Translations under genes and position numbers: made by a program
Shown: positions 1 to 11,325 of the stretch, one piece after another
Layout of the letters: each line of letters starts with the position of its first letter
How positions within the stretch are numbered: position 1 is the stretch's first letter
The notes under the pieces: model-generated
The model's input: the letters and a program-made list of their open reading frames with translations, nothing else
Database searches by the model: none
Told to the model about the DNA's origin: nothing
Origin: Telopea speciosissima
Lineage: Eukaryota; Streptophyta; Magnoliopsida; Proteales; Proteaceae
Direction of reading: 5' to 3'
Length of the DNA: 64,000 nt
Assembly (NCBI RefSeq): GCF_018873765.1
Contig: NC_057918.1
Coordinates: 10,548,862-10,612,861, forward strand

Positions 1-3000
1 CTTGATCCTGGTTTATTTGGTTGATGGCCTCATAGAAGACCTCTTCTTGAGTCCAAATCCTCCGAGTCGACTCGGCGAATATTTGAATATTTTTTCTGGG
101 TACTGGTCCAGGCTAAGTAAGCTAACCCTTTTGGCTATCCTACGATTTGGCTATATGGCCTGGTTTCCCCCAGTTAAAACATCCTTTGGGTTTTTAAGGG
201 TAGTTTTGGTATCTTCCTTTTTTGGTTCTTTGTGGCTTTGGTTTGGTTGAACCGTTTTTCTTGTTGAACCTTGGTCTTGAATAGTACTTATTTGGTTCAT
301 ATTTTTTATACTTGTTTTCTTTATAATGCTTGGAGAATTTATGGGATTTCCTTTTATGTTTCTTCTCAGAAGGGTTTTAGGCGGGGAACCCATACTGTTC
401 ACAAAACCCTCCTAGTTCTTTTTTATAGGATTTGTTTTCTTTTTTCATTTGTTGGGCTAGTCTTAGGTCCGTACAAAGGGACATTGCCTCTTCGTGGATG
501 ATACTATTTAATTCCCCATAAGTGTAATTGTCGTAGGGAATCTCTCCGTTGTTCTCTTTTCTTAATTTTTGTTTTATTTTTCGAAAATATTCGGGAGGCC
601 TGTTAGGAATTTTTCTTTCCGAATGGGAGATTTGCATCCTCCTGGACATAACTCTAGTCATGAAGACATCTTTGTACCACTTAAGGTCATGTAATTTTTC
701 GCATTTTAGGTTTGATAATTGTTCAGCGGATCTATCTTTGAGTTTAGATGGATCTCCTAGGAAATGTTTGGTTAAGTTGAAGATGAGTGTATTTCTGCAT
801 CCTCAATAGGTCCATTCTGTCTTGGATTACTTCCCCTTGGTCATCAACTGCATCGCATACAGGATTGCTATTCTTTGTTCTTGGGTTAGGACGAAGTCCC
901 ACCATCCTTTTAATTGGCTCAGAAACCCGAGACTAGAAGATCGGCTCTTTGCCGATCGGAAGTTTCTTTTATCCGGTAGGCATTTGCTACCATTGTCATC
1001 TCATGTAACTTATTTTTGATGTTATATTCGGACATGCCGTCTATGTTCCATTCATAGATTACACCACTTTGATAAGAGGCACGGGATACATTCCCTGTTT
1101 TCTATTTGTAGATCTAAGAAAGTGGGCTTTGGCTTGGACCTTTGGTAATACTCTTCTTCAATTCTATGTATGGGCGGGTTTATTTTCTTGAGATCTTATT
1201 ACATCGACTTGGGCAACTGCCGAGTCTTGGGACTCCTTGTTTGGTGTTTCTGGTATTACTAAGCCTTTGAGTCTCTGTTCAATTTCCTTCAATGCATCAG
1301 CTCTATTCAAGGCTTTTGCAGACTTCAGGCTTATGTTATGAGGTATGAATAGAGACCTATGCCTCTGAGTACTTGGGTGTTCCTTAGATGGTGAAATTCC
1401 TTGGGAAGTACTGGGTTTTGTTTGTACTATGTTCTCTATCCTATTTAGTTGTCTTCCTATGGTTAGGAGGTGTTGGTTTGAATAATTTGCTAGACTGATT
1501 AATTTTTGTCGCTCTCGGTGTTTCCGGATGTTGATCTCGCAAGGTGCTCCTATGGTCTCCGTTGCCCCTGTTTTTATCTTGATTACGCTATAGGGAGGAT
1601 GAATGGATTCAATTTCCTCATCTCTATCTGTTATCCAAAGAGTTGTAATCTTCTGGGTTGGGGCTATGTTTTCAAATGGGTATTCTAACCCATGGTATGG
1701 GCGTAAATGTCTAGGTAGGTGAAGAATACTATGTTGGTTCTATGTTTGTTCATTTGTTCATACCAATGTTCTACGATTTTAGCTTGTTGGTGCAAGTAGT
1801 GTTTTTAAAAAACCATTCTTTCTTGTCTTTATTTCTTGGAAGATCAAAGTCTTTTCTTAACATTGGTTTGTCTATTTTGAACTCTTGTTCGCTATTATTA
1901 CTCCTACCTTTCCCTCGGAGGCTCCATCCGGGAGAAAGATGGGGAGTTTGGCCTTATGATTGTTTCATCCCTGGTTCGATTCATCACTTAGATTTTCTAA
2001 ACTTTTAAATTCATCATACATCCCTCTCGGGATGCCTCCCCGTTGTCTAAGTCTGTTAAGTTACTAGTCCCGGATGAGTGGCGTAATTTGAGGGTGTGCC
2101 CGAGTACGAGGCCACGGCAGGTTGTTCAATGATTTTTTTCTTCTCGGGGTTTTCGAATGAAGACTCGCCAAGTTCTTTATCCTTAGGCTGGTTTCTAATA
2201 AACCGATGGATACCTGGCCATCACAAGTTTGAGTTATGTATTCTACTTCTTTGTTTTCTATCGTGGCCGGGTACTTGAACTCGAAGTTTCCATTCATCCG
2301 GGAAGGCAATATCATCCCATTTAGTCATCCTGGGTAAAATTGCCCTGGCATGAGCAAAGTGCATTTCTACGAACTTGGTGTATCCTTTTTCGATTTTTGG
2401 AGGGCTCTAGGTCCTGAGATTTTTTCATGGCCTTATCTTGGATCCTATGGACTCTTGCTATGGGGATTGATCCAAAGCTTCATATTGTAGCCATGGGATT
2501 TGAAGTTAATCTTTAGGGAGTCTAGTATGTTAGCATCTTTTAAGGGTAAATTAATATCTGGATAACAATTAAAGTGGATCGTCCGTAGCACATGCTTGGT
2601 TTCAATGGCTCCTATGAGAGAGTCATCAAAGTTGAAACCTGGCATCTCTTAATGCCAGGAGGATGGATGTGTTTAGTCCTTCTCTATGGAGGGGTTTTAT
2701 CGCAACTTGGATTAAACCAATATGCGAGATAATTATATTTTTGTTTTAATTGTTGAAGGGTTGTTGGGTTGAAGAGGCATATTTCATGCGTCTCGGACTA
2801 AAATCAATCTGTTTGTTCGATTGTCTTTGATAGCCTCGGTGAAGGTCGCAGTCTTGTTTATAAACATGTTTGGTCGGGATCTTAGGGATGGTCCATTTTT
2901 GAAGGTTGTTATCTCTTCCGAGTTCATCACTACGATAATCATCGGAGTTTGAACTCCAGTCATCCATGGTACTTGAAGACATGGTCCGATTTAATTGGTC

Positions 3001-3012
3001 CATAAATGACAC
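1..3012 (-). mobile_element. Endogenous caulimovirid (petuvirus/florendovirus-like) relic, partial
   Basis: Minus-strand peptide fragments match the style of Caulimoviridae polyproteins. Around 2445-2645 there is a movement-protein stretch containing HFNCYPDINLPL and a downstream KINFKSHGYNM. Around 2200-2315 the movement protein continues with FKYPATIENKEVEYI. Around 2750-3012 lies a serine/aspartate-rich N-terminal part. Around 377-661 lies a block with YTYGELNSIIHEEAMSLC and KKELGGFCEQYG, known from petuvirus-like plant polyproteins. The order along the minus strand fits a movement-protein-first polyprotein. The element runs off the left edge, so protease, reverse transcriptase and RNase H are not in view. 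It is a fossil with many breaks. Decay is heavy, so it is probably an old insertion, but no LTR-type clock exists for this family. The exact genus and the right-hand border (somewhere near 3.0-3.2 kb) are uncertain. Confidence 0.72.
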
Positions 3013-3491
3013 TATCCCCTTTTAAAAGTGCATTTTACCGTTTTGAATCGGGAAAAGGCACTAACTAGTGGTACACCGATCACCGGGTCTTACGACCGTT
3101 TGCCCCTTCAAGCGGTCCAGTTCTAGTTTACCCAACCTTTTCGTCGTAAAAATGGAAAAAGCACTAAAAGAAGGTGAAGAGCACAATAAACGAGCCTATT
3201 ATTTCGGCTATGGCTCGATACAGTGGAAATTTCAGGCTATGGTATATATATATATATATATATATAGTTTGATTCCCTTTTTTATAGATACAGTCAAGGT
3301 GTCCTTTTTGACTCCATGAAACTGTGATAAACTACAGGTATCAATCATTGAGAGTCAACAGTCAACATATTACTCCACATAATACTAATACTAATAATAC
3401 TCCAAATGATGTCATCTACTACTCAAAAAGGGTTAAGGTGATATTTTGATTAAAGTAATTGAAAATCATCTTCATATATAAAATCAAATAA
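3013..3491. other. Gene-free stretch with TA microsatellite
   Basis: No gene seen. It may include the leader side of the caulimovirid relic up to about 3150. A (TA)n run lies at about 3243-3266. Confidence 0.5.
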
Positions 3492-3663
3492 GGGAAGCAG
3501 TTTTCGGGACGAGAGTGTGGTCTATGCCAACACTCCTATGTATCTATCTCTCTCCTCCTTAAAATAAGGAGGTAAAAGTGTCTTTTCACATGTGGAGGAG
3601 AGAGATAGACTCATGGAAATACTGACGACGTAGGCCACACTCCTTGACAGAGACCTTTTTCCC
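3492..3663. repeat. MITE family A, copy 1 (172 bp)
   Basis: Terminal inverted repeats: the left end begins GGGAAGCAGTTTTC and carries GAGTGTGG; the right end has CCACACTCC and closes with TTTTTCCC. Inside is a second inverted pair, CTCTCTCCTCCTTA versus GGAGGAGAGAGATAG. Two more copies with the same layout lie at 12651-12826 and 45906-46071. The 9 bases on each side (ATCAAATAA / ATAAAATAA) differ at one position, so a 9-bp target duplication as in Mutator-like elements is possible. Confidence 0.75.
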
Positions 3664-4959
3664 ATAAAATAATTATAATACATGTGCTCAAACACATGAG
3701 ATTGGATGAAATGACCACCCCAACCCCTGATCGAAATGACGGTCCCATGTGCCTTGGTACAGCATGCGGTCCAAGACACAGAATAATTGTCCAATAACCC
3801 AATAAACATTCATGAATAAAATAAAGTGGGTAAGTGTGCATTTGATTGAACCCCGTACACCCTTTATTTTTCTTCTTCTAACCCACCAGCTGGTCCTATC
3901 GAATATTAACTGTAAGATTAATTGCTTATGGAATACCTGACAGTACATTCCCTTCTTTTAAATACCATAAAACAAGCTTTTTACATTCCGCATTTCTACC
4001 TTCTCATTGGTCTTTCAACATGTGTTTAGGTATGTCTTGTCCATCCATTTCTTAGACACCAAAAAGTGCAATATCTGCTTCTGGTATGGGAAAAGACAAC
4101 TTTCAATTCCATTGAAAGTTAAAAAGATGGAGAAATTTGAGATCAATATCAGAATGTCGTCTATAAGATACTTTTATTAATTAATCTTCTGGATGGTTTG
4201 GAAAATTAATGGCATCTTTGATTGATTTGATCCGAAAGCACCATCTATGCATTAGACAGACAATGCATCGCTTGGATCTAAATCTTTCAACTGTCAGCTT
4301 CACTAGCTATCACTTCCCAAACTCCAATATTAATGCGGTGGGTGTGTGGATGGGTCGGTCAAATCATCTATCATCTCTCTCACAATATTGGAGTGGGCAA
4401 CTAGGCAGTGGGCATGCAAGCTTTTTATCCACAAAAAAAACTGGGCATGCAAGCTTTGAGATTGAATGCAATCTGTATCCAGAATCCAGTTCGACCAATT
4501 TGTTTTGGATCAAATCAAGTTAATAGCTGATCTGACCCACCACTAATGAGGTGTAATGGAATTTTATGTGAGTTCGATCTAACCAGTTGAAGCCCGGGAT
4601 AACTACAATCGATTATTAAACATGTTGGGTTAAGCATCGATTGATTAATAATAAGGTGTGTTCCTAGTACAAGATAGTAGCTTGACGGTCAACTGATAGG
4701 GACAAATTGAAAATTGTGACCGACCATTTATAGACTTATTAGCCTGTTTAAGCCTAAGTAACCCGATTGTAGCTCATTTAAGAACCGTTTATGGTCTATT
4801 TAAGAACCCTTTACAGCCCAATTAATTAACTAGCCCATTTAAATTCCGACTATGGACTGTAAACAAATTGACCGTATAGAAACATCTCATGTCCCTAATC
4901 TACAAGGCCCGATTACCTAAACAGGCGGAAATGTTGCAAGGTCTTAAATTGATGGGAAC
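3664..4959. other. Gene-free stretch
   Basis: No gene recognised. The stretch at 3688-3860 has the ATGACCACCCC core seen in several MITEs of this window. At 4410-4460 a short direct repeat (GGGCATGCAAGCTTT) occurs twice. At 4730-4850 a phrase close to CCCATTTAAGAACCGTTTA recurs in degenerate form, which looks like repeat debris. Confidence 0.45.
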
Positions 4960-5506
4960 CATAGTTAGTAAAAAGGGGAACGGTAATAAAACGGAGTTTT
5001 ACGATACGGGTTTTAAATGGTAAAAATTTGTAAACGGATGGTCAAAAAAACAGAGAAAGGCAAAAAATGGAGAACCGACGGTACGGATTGTAAATGTTTA
5101 TATTTAAAGAATAAGGGAACCAAAAAAACGTCACTATTCTTATATAAATTGAGGAATTTTTATTTGAAATACATGTTTCTATTTTCGGTATCCATGCATT
5201 GATTTTGAGTTGAAGGTGAAATCATGAAAAATGTAGCCCTTCGAGTCATCTTTACGTTGGTGAAAGAATCACGCCGATTAGAGTTCGGGAGAAATATATA
5301 TGGTTAGTTAAGTCCAAGGTCTTAAAAAACACCAAAAAAATAAGAATGTATTTTAAACGTGTTTTAAATGCGTTTAAAACGAGAATGCTTACCGTTTGCC
5401 ATTTTTTACCATCTGTTTGGGAAGCATACTGCAAAACGTGTTTAAAACGATAAAAAACGGGAACGTATTTAAAACGGAATTTTAAACGCGTTTTTGCTAA
5501 TAATGG
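4960..5506. mobile_element. Non-autonomous hAT-like DNA transposon (547 bp)
   Basis: The left end reads CATAGTTAGTAAAAA and the right end, read on the other strand, CCATTATTAGCAAAAA, so the ends are imperfect inverted repeats. A perfect 7-bp direct repeat TGGGAAC flanks the element at 4953-4959 and 5507-5513 (8 bp would be usual for hAT). The interior is rich in AAAACG/TTTAAAC words on both sides. No transposase frame is visible. The superfamily is inferred from the TSD length and the short ends. Confidence 0.55.
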
Positions 5507-6400
5507 TGGGAACTGATGAGGCTTGATCGAAATAGACTGACCCAACTAGTTGAAACCCCTAAGTTCTGTAGTTACCCAAAAGTGTAAATTAGACTCAAAG
5601 CTTTGTTACAACAAGAATTTCTTTAAGGCTATGTTTGGTTGCAAGAGAAATTAAAGGGTGGGGAAGTGAAAATTTCCAAACTAAAATATGATATTTTTGT
5701 ATTCATTATTAAACATGATTGTATAAACTACTTTTAGATGTAATTTTTATTTTAATCCTTCTATTATTAAGTATGGCTGGTACCAGGGCTGGCTCATGAT
5801 TTTCAAAAAGGTTTTAGGTTCTGCAGGAACACTGACAAGAAAAGCACGATCTTTACTTTCAAAATCAAGTGATTTAGATGCAAAATAAAGTGACATTTAA
5901 TAGCTAAATATGAAATGATTTGGAGTTACTCATATAACCATGTGGGGGTAATGATTATAAAAGTTTCAATTTTTAAGTTTGAAAATTTTCAATTTCCCGA
6001 GCAACAAACTTGAGCCTAATAAAATCACAAAATTATAATTCCAAAAAATTGAGAGTAAAAGACTAAATCAATTACTCTTAGGTTAGGGTGTATGGGCCCA
6101 AGCCAATGAAATATAGAAAATCTAATCTTTTTATTTATTTGGCTTCTACCACATGCGAGTCACACAAAATGTTTGAGACCCATATTCGAGGGAAAGCCAT
6201 CATATTATAGAACGCCTATCCATATTAATTATTTAAAATAGGAAAAGACATGGAACCAATAAATTAATAAATTAAAGACTAAATTATTAGCGAGGGTGCA
6301 TGTGAAAACATGAAAAAAGAGGTTAACAGGTATGGTTAAATATAATATATTTTTTTTGGGGGGGGGGGTTATACCTACTAATAATGTTAAAACAACTTTA
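5507..6400. repeat. Gene-free stretch with an interrupted MITE
   Basis: At about 5626-6020 an inverted pair brackets a segment: GGCTATGTTTGGTTGCAAGAG at the left and AGCAACAAACTTGAGCC at the right, with AAAATTTCCAAAC versus GTTTGAAAATTTTC just inside. This is the common 'gtttggt' MITE style. A GC-richer piece near 5775-5830 may be a nested insertion. A T8-G11 run lies near 6350-6369. No gene seen. Confidence 0.45.
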
Positions 6401-6513
6401 ATGAACGGTAAAATAAATACTAAGATGTAGCACCTGAATTGGTGTGTGAGAGGAAGCTTTGAGACGGTGGTCCGTCCCTCTCATGGGAGGATCATTAGAA
6501 AAACCCAACATTT

Positions 6514-7378
6514 TTAGGGAAAATTTCTTAGATCTATTAGATTAAAAAAAGAATTATAAAATGAATATATTTTAAATTTGTTTTACATTTATAAAATTAT
6601 ATTTTAAAAAGATTTACCTAATCCCCAAGTCAGTTAGTTACTGTCCCGCCCAAACTATAAACTTCCTAATATACCCTTTGACTCAATTTTTTTCCTTAAA
6701 AAGAACACTAAAGATAATGCTTTAACCGTTTGTATTACCAAAAAAAAAATAGTGTAACTATTTGCACTTTAAAAAAAAAAAGAAAAAAAAAAACCCACCG
6801 TTTGCACAACTTACTGATTTCCCTTTTCTATAGAGAAACTTGCAAGATTAATAGAAGTCGGTTAGGTGCTTCCCTTTATCTCTCTCTCGTTATCCCTCTT
6901 TTACTCGTTAATCATCATCACTTATCTCTATCTCGTTATCCATCTTCCACTCATTAATCATCTTCAATAGTCCCGGTGAGTATTGGCTCTCTCTCACTTT
7001 CCCTGTTGCAATTTTTTTTTTGTTTTTTGTTTTCTACACCTAGTGAGCACCACTTGGGCTAGTTTTTGCAAGTTTCCCGCCAAATAGAAATAAGAGAGAA
7101 CTCAATGAGTTGTGCAAAGTGTAAACGGTTACACTACTGTTTTTTTTTTTTGGGTAATGCAAATGGTTAAAGCATTATCTTTAGTGTTTTTTTAAGGAAA
7201 AAAATTGAGTCAAAGGGTATATTAGAAAGTTTATAGTTTGGACGGGACGGCAACTAACTGATTTGGGGATTGGGTAAATCTTTTCAAAATATAACTTTAT
7301 GGATGTAAAACAAATTTAAAAAATACTTATTCTGTAATTCTTTTTTTAATCTAGTAGATCTAGGAAATTTTTCCAAAT
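6514..7378. mobile_element. Long-TIR non-autonomous DNA element (about 860 bp)
   Basis: Two arms of about 320 bp are inverted copies. The left arm contains TTAGATCTATTAGATTAAAA, ATACCCTTTGACTCAATTTT and CACTAAAGATAATGCTTTAA. The right arm holds their complements with few changes. The two arms enclose a central part with TATCTCTCTCGTTATCC repeated twice. Flanks read ACATTTTTAG and AAATTTTTAT, compatible with a degraded 9-bp duplication. Long TIRs with a 9-bp TSD suggest a Mutator-like non-autonomous element. No transposase frame is present. It sits inside the truncated NPF relic. Confidence 0.7.
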
Positions 7379-7440
7379 TTTTATCCTCTCATGTGCGGTG
7401 CAGCTTTACAGTGCATTCGAAAGTGGCCTAGAACATGCTT

Positions 7441-7532
7441 TTGGATTTTTATCCTATCAAGTGCAGTGACCACAATCGGATGCACTTTAAATGTGCACTA
7501 GACAATGCATCACACTTGAGTGGATGAAAATC
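7441..7532. repeat. Small MITE (about 92 bp)
   Basis: Inverted ends: GGATTTTTATCCTATCAAGTG at the left and CACTTGAGTGGATGAAAATCC at the right. A related degenerate half (TTTTTATCCTCTCATGTGCGG) lies just upstream at 7380-7400, so this may be part of a composite insertion in the NPF relic. A similar inverted structure is at 25650-25835. Confidence 0.55.
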
Positions 7533-7774
7533 CAAAACCCAACTAATAGCTCTTCATTAGGAGGGAGCTTACGATGATGCTTATGGAAGCAGCAACTAAA
7601 ACTTGCATGATGGCGAAGAAGATGCTACGCTTCGGTGGGACGTAGACGGAATCTCATGAAAGTTGTCGGGAGGCCCAAGCCCAAGGTCCAACTGACGTTG
7701 GATTGAATATAAACAATAAGTGTGAATGTGTGATAGAGATTATGATGACTACAGTGAAGAAGGTGTAGGACAAG

Positions 7775-7938
7775 GAATCGTTATCCCCTCTAATTCGCTG
7801 CCCCCTCCAATTACTCCAATTCGTACATGGGAGCAAAAATGACCATCCTGCCCCCAGCCCGAAAACACTACCCAAGGTGGTGTCCACTCCCCTATTAGGG
7901 GAATTGGAGATGCCCACGATTTGCAGGTGATAATTATT
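7775..7938. repeat. MITE family D, copy 1 (inside NPF relic)
   Basis: Read on the minus strand it matches the element at 56257-56431 from end to end: GAATCGTTATC at one end, GGTGATAATTAT at the other, with GCTGCCCCCTCCAATT and AAAAATGACCATCCT shared. It interrupts the exon-3 homology of the truncated NPF copy, so it inserted after that copy existed. Confidence 0.75.
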
Positions 7939-8000
7939 CATAAGATAAGTTGAATAAGATGTTAATCCCTTTTTTTCCTTCTTCTGTGGTGGGGTCAAAA

Positions 8001-9351
8001 TTAGAAAATAATAAAATATTGATAAAAATCGATGTCAGAATGATATCGTTCCAGTCGAATTGTCATATCGTCATAGCGCCAAATCATCATATTGCCCAAA
8101 TTGCCGTTGCAAAATCACTACCATGATACCAAATCATCATATTATCAAATCGACGTCATGGCACAAATCACTAAATCTTTATATCGCCAAATCACCGCCA
8201 TAGTGCCATATCGTCAGATCGTTTTCATGACATCATATTACCATATTGCCAAATCTTTATATCATCTATGTTGATTGTCATGTATCGATATCTAATAATC
8301 TGTGAATGATACTGATTTTATTAATATTTTATTAATTTTTTAATTTTTCTTGATAAAAGATTGATATCGGTTGAAACTGATATGTAAAACCATTGTGTAA
8401 AAACGGGATTAAAATAAAAAGGAGATTCTGAATCAAAAAGTTAAAATTTTTTTTTTTAAAAAAAAATGAGAGATAGGGGTGGGAAAGGAAGGAAGGTAGC
8501 ATAGATCTATGAGTGGAATCCGAGCTCCCACCGTACAAGGATGTCAATTCAGGTCCGGGGCTGAAGCTCCTAATGCCAAGGAACCTAATTATGCAAAATG
8601 TGAATTTTATAATAGATTTCTACCCAAAAAAAAAGAATTTTATAATAGATTCTTGATATCCCTCAAGCAATTACTACAAAATGGAGTTTTTTTTTGGTCG
8701 AAAACAAAATGGAGTTTGAGTGATTGTTTTGCTCATCTTTGTGGTCCTGGTCTATTATTTTCATTGCTGGGAGATTTAGACATTTCCTTTTTAATCAAGA
8801 AGATCAGGGTAATTTTCTTAAGTGGTTGTTGGTAAACATATGTGCAGATGAACTATTCTCCTTGGTTTTTGGGATGTCAAGTGGCATCGCCTGGATGTAC
8901 TTCTAGAGTAGTTACTCAGGATGTACATTTAAAAGATCTAGACTCGTAAGAGAGAGTTATTGGGCTCTGTTTCCTCAGGGATGGATCTAAGAACTAGGGA
9001 GGCCATCGGGGACCGGAGAAAGCTGGCGCTCTTAAAAGGAAGAGACCAAGGGAGAGAATAATAAAAACTCTTCCATCGATAGCATAGCCGGCTTTCTTTC
9101 TACACTTAGTTATTTTTTGTTGTAACTATCATTTTTCCTTGTGTAGCATAAACACATAATGTAAATTTTGTACTTAGAGCAACTCATATTACAATTAGGA
9201 ATATAACCTTAGAAACAAATCTGAGACTTCTAAATATATATGGAGACAAGAGAGGGACCATTTCCAACTCATTTAAGTTAAAATCAGCCAAAAAAAGTGT
9301 AAGGCTCTTACTATCAAATTTATGCACAAGAGACATAAGATGCCGAGTCCG
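8001..9351. repeat. Gene-free stretch with degenerate short tandem repeat
   Basis: From about 8040 to 8270 the words CATATCGTC, CCAAATC and ATCATCATATT recur every 12-30 bases in drifting form, which looks like an old simple-sequence or minisatellite tract. At 8599-8655 the phrase GAATTTTATAATAGATT occurs twice. The rest shows no gene. Confidence 0.45.
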
Positions 9352-9512
9352 GATCCTCTACTTCTGTTTGGCCCCTACTTCTGTGTGCGCCCTACACACA
9401 ACGGTGTGTGCAAAGACCGCCTTACCCCTGCCCGAGTGGGGGTAAGGCGGTCTTTGCACGCCTTGTTGTGTGTAGGGTGCACACGGAAGTAGGGGTAGGC
9501 GGAAGTAGAGGA
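9352..9512. repeat. Near-perfect palindromic MITE (about 160 bp)
   Basis: Left arm: GATCCTCTACTTCTG, CCCCTACTTCTGTGTGCGC and GCAAAGACCGCCTTACCCC. Right arm: their complements, GGGGTAAGGCGGTCTTTGC, GCACACGGAAGTAGGGG and GGAAGTAGAGGATG. The two arms meet at CTGCCCGAGTG. The arms are so alike that the element is either young or kept similar by conversion. It lies about 160 bp past the stop of the NPF pseudogene. Confidence 0.8.
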
Positions 9513-10777
9513 TGTCGATTCTAAGATGCCCTACCTTTCCAAGTTCCTCTTTTTTTCTTTGTATTCGTTACAATTGTGATATTATTCTCTTCTCTGATTC
9601 TTACATACGTTAAAGCTTAGAGGAGGAGCATACTGCACTACACAGATCAATATAATCTACGTATCTAATCTAATCTAATCACTCAAATGCTTTGTTGAGT
9701 TTAATTCAATATCAACATGTCCGTCTTCTCCTGCAACTTGCACACTAGTAGTAGTAGTAATAGTATCCTTGTAATGATACCTATGTGCACATATAAGAAA
9801 GTAGACAAAATTCAAGACACCCAAACCTGCTATAAGGAAATAGAAGTAATCAATCCTCCTGGCATTGATGTAGTTATCCAACCAATCATGTCCGTGCTTT
9901 CTGGTTTTTTGATGCACACTCATCACAAGCAAGCTGCTCAAGTAATTCGCCCCTGCTATGGTGCATGATAGAAATGAATTGGCGATGCTTTTCATGTGCT
10001 CGGGGAATTGCTTGTAATAAAACTCGTTCTGTCCATATATTGAAGGCCTCGCAGAATCCCATAAGGATAAGCTGAGGAGCAAGCCAAAAAACCGACATTG
10101 TTTTGGTATAGTTGATAGCCCAAGCCCTCCTCTTTTCCTCAACAATGCCAGCAACTATCATGGATAGGATCGAGAACATCATCCCAATTCCGATCCTCTG
10201 GAGAAGGGTGATACCACCTTCGTGTTTGATGATTCTTCTAAGTGATGGGACGACTATCCGATCATAGATTGGGATCCATATACCCACTGTGATCATAGAT
10301 ATTATGCCCATGGAGCCTGTGGGGATTTGGAATTTGGGTCCAAGGTGGCGGTCCATTTTCAAAGCTTGACTAAACGTGAAAGTCCCCTATTGGGCAATGG
10401 AAAGGAAGCAGATGATATTAGAAGCCCATACCGACACAATTCCAATCAAGCATTTAACTTATTCGATTTGTTGAATGCTGCAGAGCCTCCATTAGTTTGA
10501 ACGAGACCCATCTGGTTTTATTTCTCCATCTAGCACTATCGCAGCTTTGTTCAGGCATCTGGAGAATTAAGTATTTATCATCCATTAACTACAAGGAATA
10601 AGTATATTAACTGTAAGAAAATAAGTTGAATACACATTACTCAAGGAGATAGGATTGATTGTGACAAAAGACACCCATAGTATTTTAGAAAAATCTGTCT
10701 CATATTTCGACCCCTCCCCACAAATAGGATTAAATTGACAAATCTGCCTAATATCAAAGGAACAGATCCTCTGTAGT

Positions 10778-11325
10778 GCCTAGGGGTGCAAGTTTGACCC
10801 TGTCGGCCCAAACTTGCCCTGAGCCCAAACAGGGCCTGAGCTGAGATATTTGGCTTTGAGGGCAGGTCAGGGTTGGAAATTTATGACCCCGAGTCAAGGA
10901 CGGGTCGGGTCAGGGTTGAGGCCTCAGGCTAAGCCTGATCCGGCCCAGCCTGACACTGTTTTAAGTTATACTATAAAATAATATTGACATAAACTTTAAA
11001 TGTCACCTACATTTTGTTATATAATTTATTATATATGAAGATAATTAGTGATATAATACATTTTATTATAGTGTAATTTTATGTAAAATTGATAATTTTC
11101 TCCCCGGCCTATTCCAGACCATGAATTTCCTTCCCCCTCCCCATGATCAGGGCCAAGCAGGGTCAGCCTGGCCTGACCCTGAGAGAGGGTTAGAGTTGGA
11201 TTTTTCAAGCCTTGAGTCAGGGTAGGGTCGGGTCGGGTCTGGGCCCAAGTAAGGGTACTTAGGGTTGGGCTAGGGTTTTATAAAGCCCGACCCAACCTGA
11301 CCCTGTTGCAGTCCTAGTGCCCTAA
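10778..11325. mobile_element. Non-autonomous hAT-like element in NPF intron 3
   Basis: The ends read TAGGGGTGCAAGTTTGACCC and, from the right on the other strand, TAGGACTGCAACAGGGTCAGG, a typical plant hAT end. The subterminal regions repeat GGGTCGGGTC/GACCCGACC and CAGGCCTGACC words. The middle is AT-rich. Flanking GTGCC on both sides is a partial target duplication. No transposase frame. Confidence 0.6.

Larger units (their letters stand above)
6405..8000 (-). pseudogene. Truncated NPF (NRT1/PTR) transporter pseudogene, exon 3 only
   Basis: Two stretches, about 6410-6500 and 7545-7990, are clearly similar in DNA to exon 3 of the larger NPF pseudogene at 11865-12437 (for example GTAGCACCTGAA, GAAGCTTTGA and GGTGGGACGTAGA occur in both). 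On the minus strand traces of IISITHSHLLFIFNPTSVGPWAWA correspond to ISITLIVYIQSNISWAWG of the other copy. The copy is split by a large TIR element (about 6514-7378), a small MITE (about 7441-7532) and a third MITE (7775-7938). The other exons are not present. It is a dead fragment, most likely from a tandem or dispersed duplication of an NPF2-type gene. The family is proton-coupled nitrate, peptide or metabolite transporters of 12 membrane segments. Confidence 0.7.

Noticed and set aside
9675-10362. Working NPF transporter gene
   Set aside because: The long open part is only exon 4; stops and a frameshift upstream in exons 3 and 4 disable the gene.
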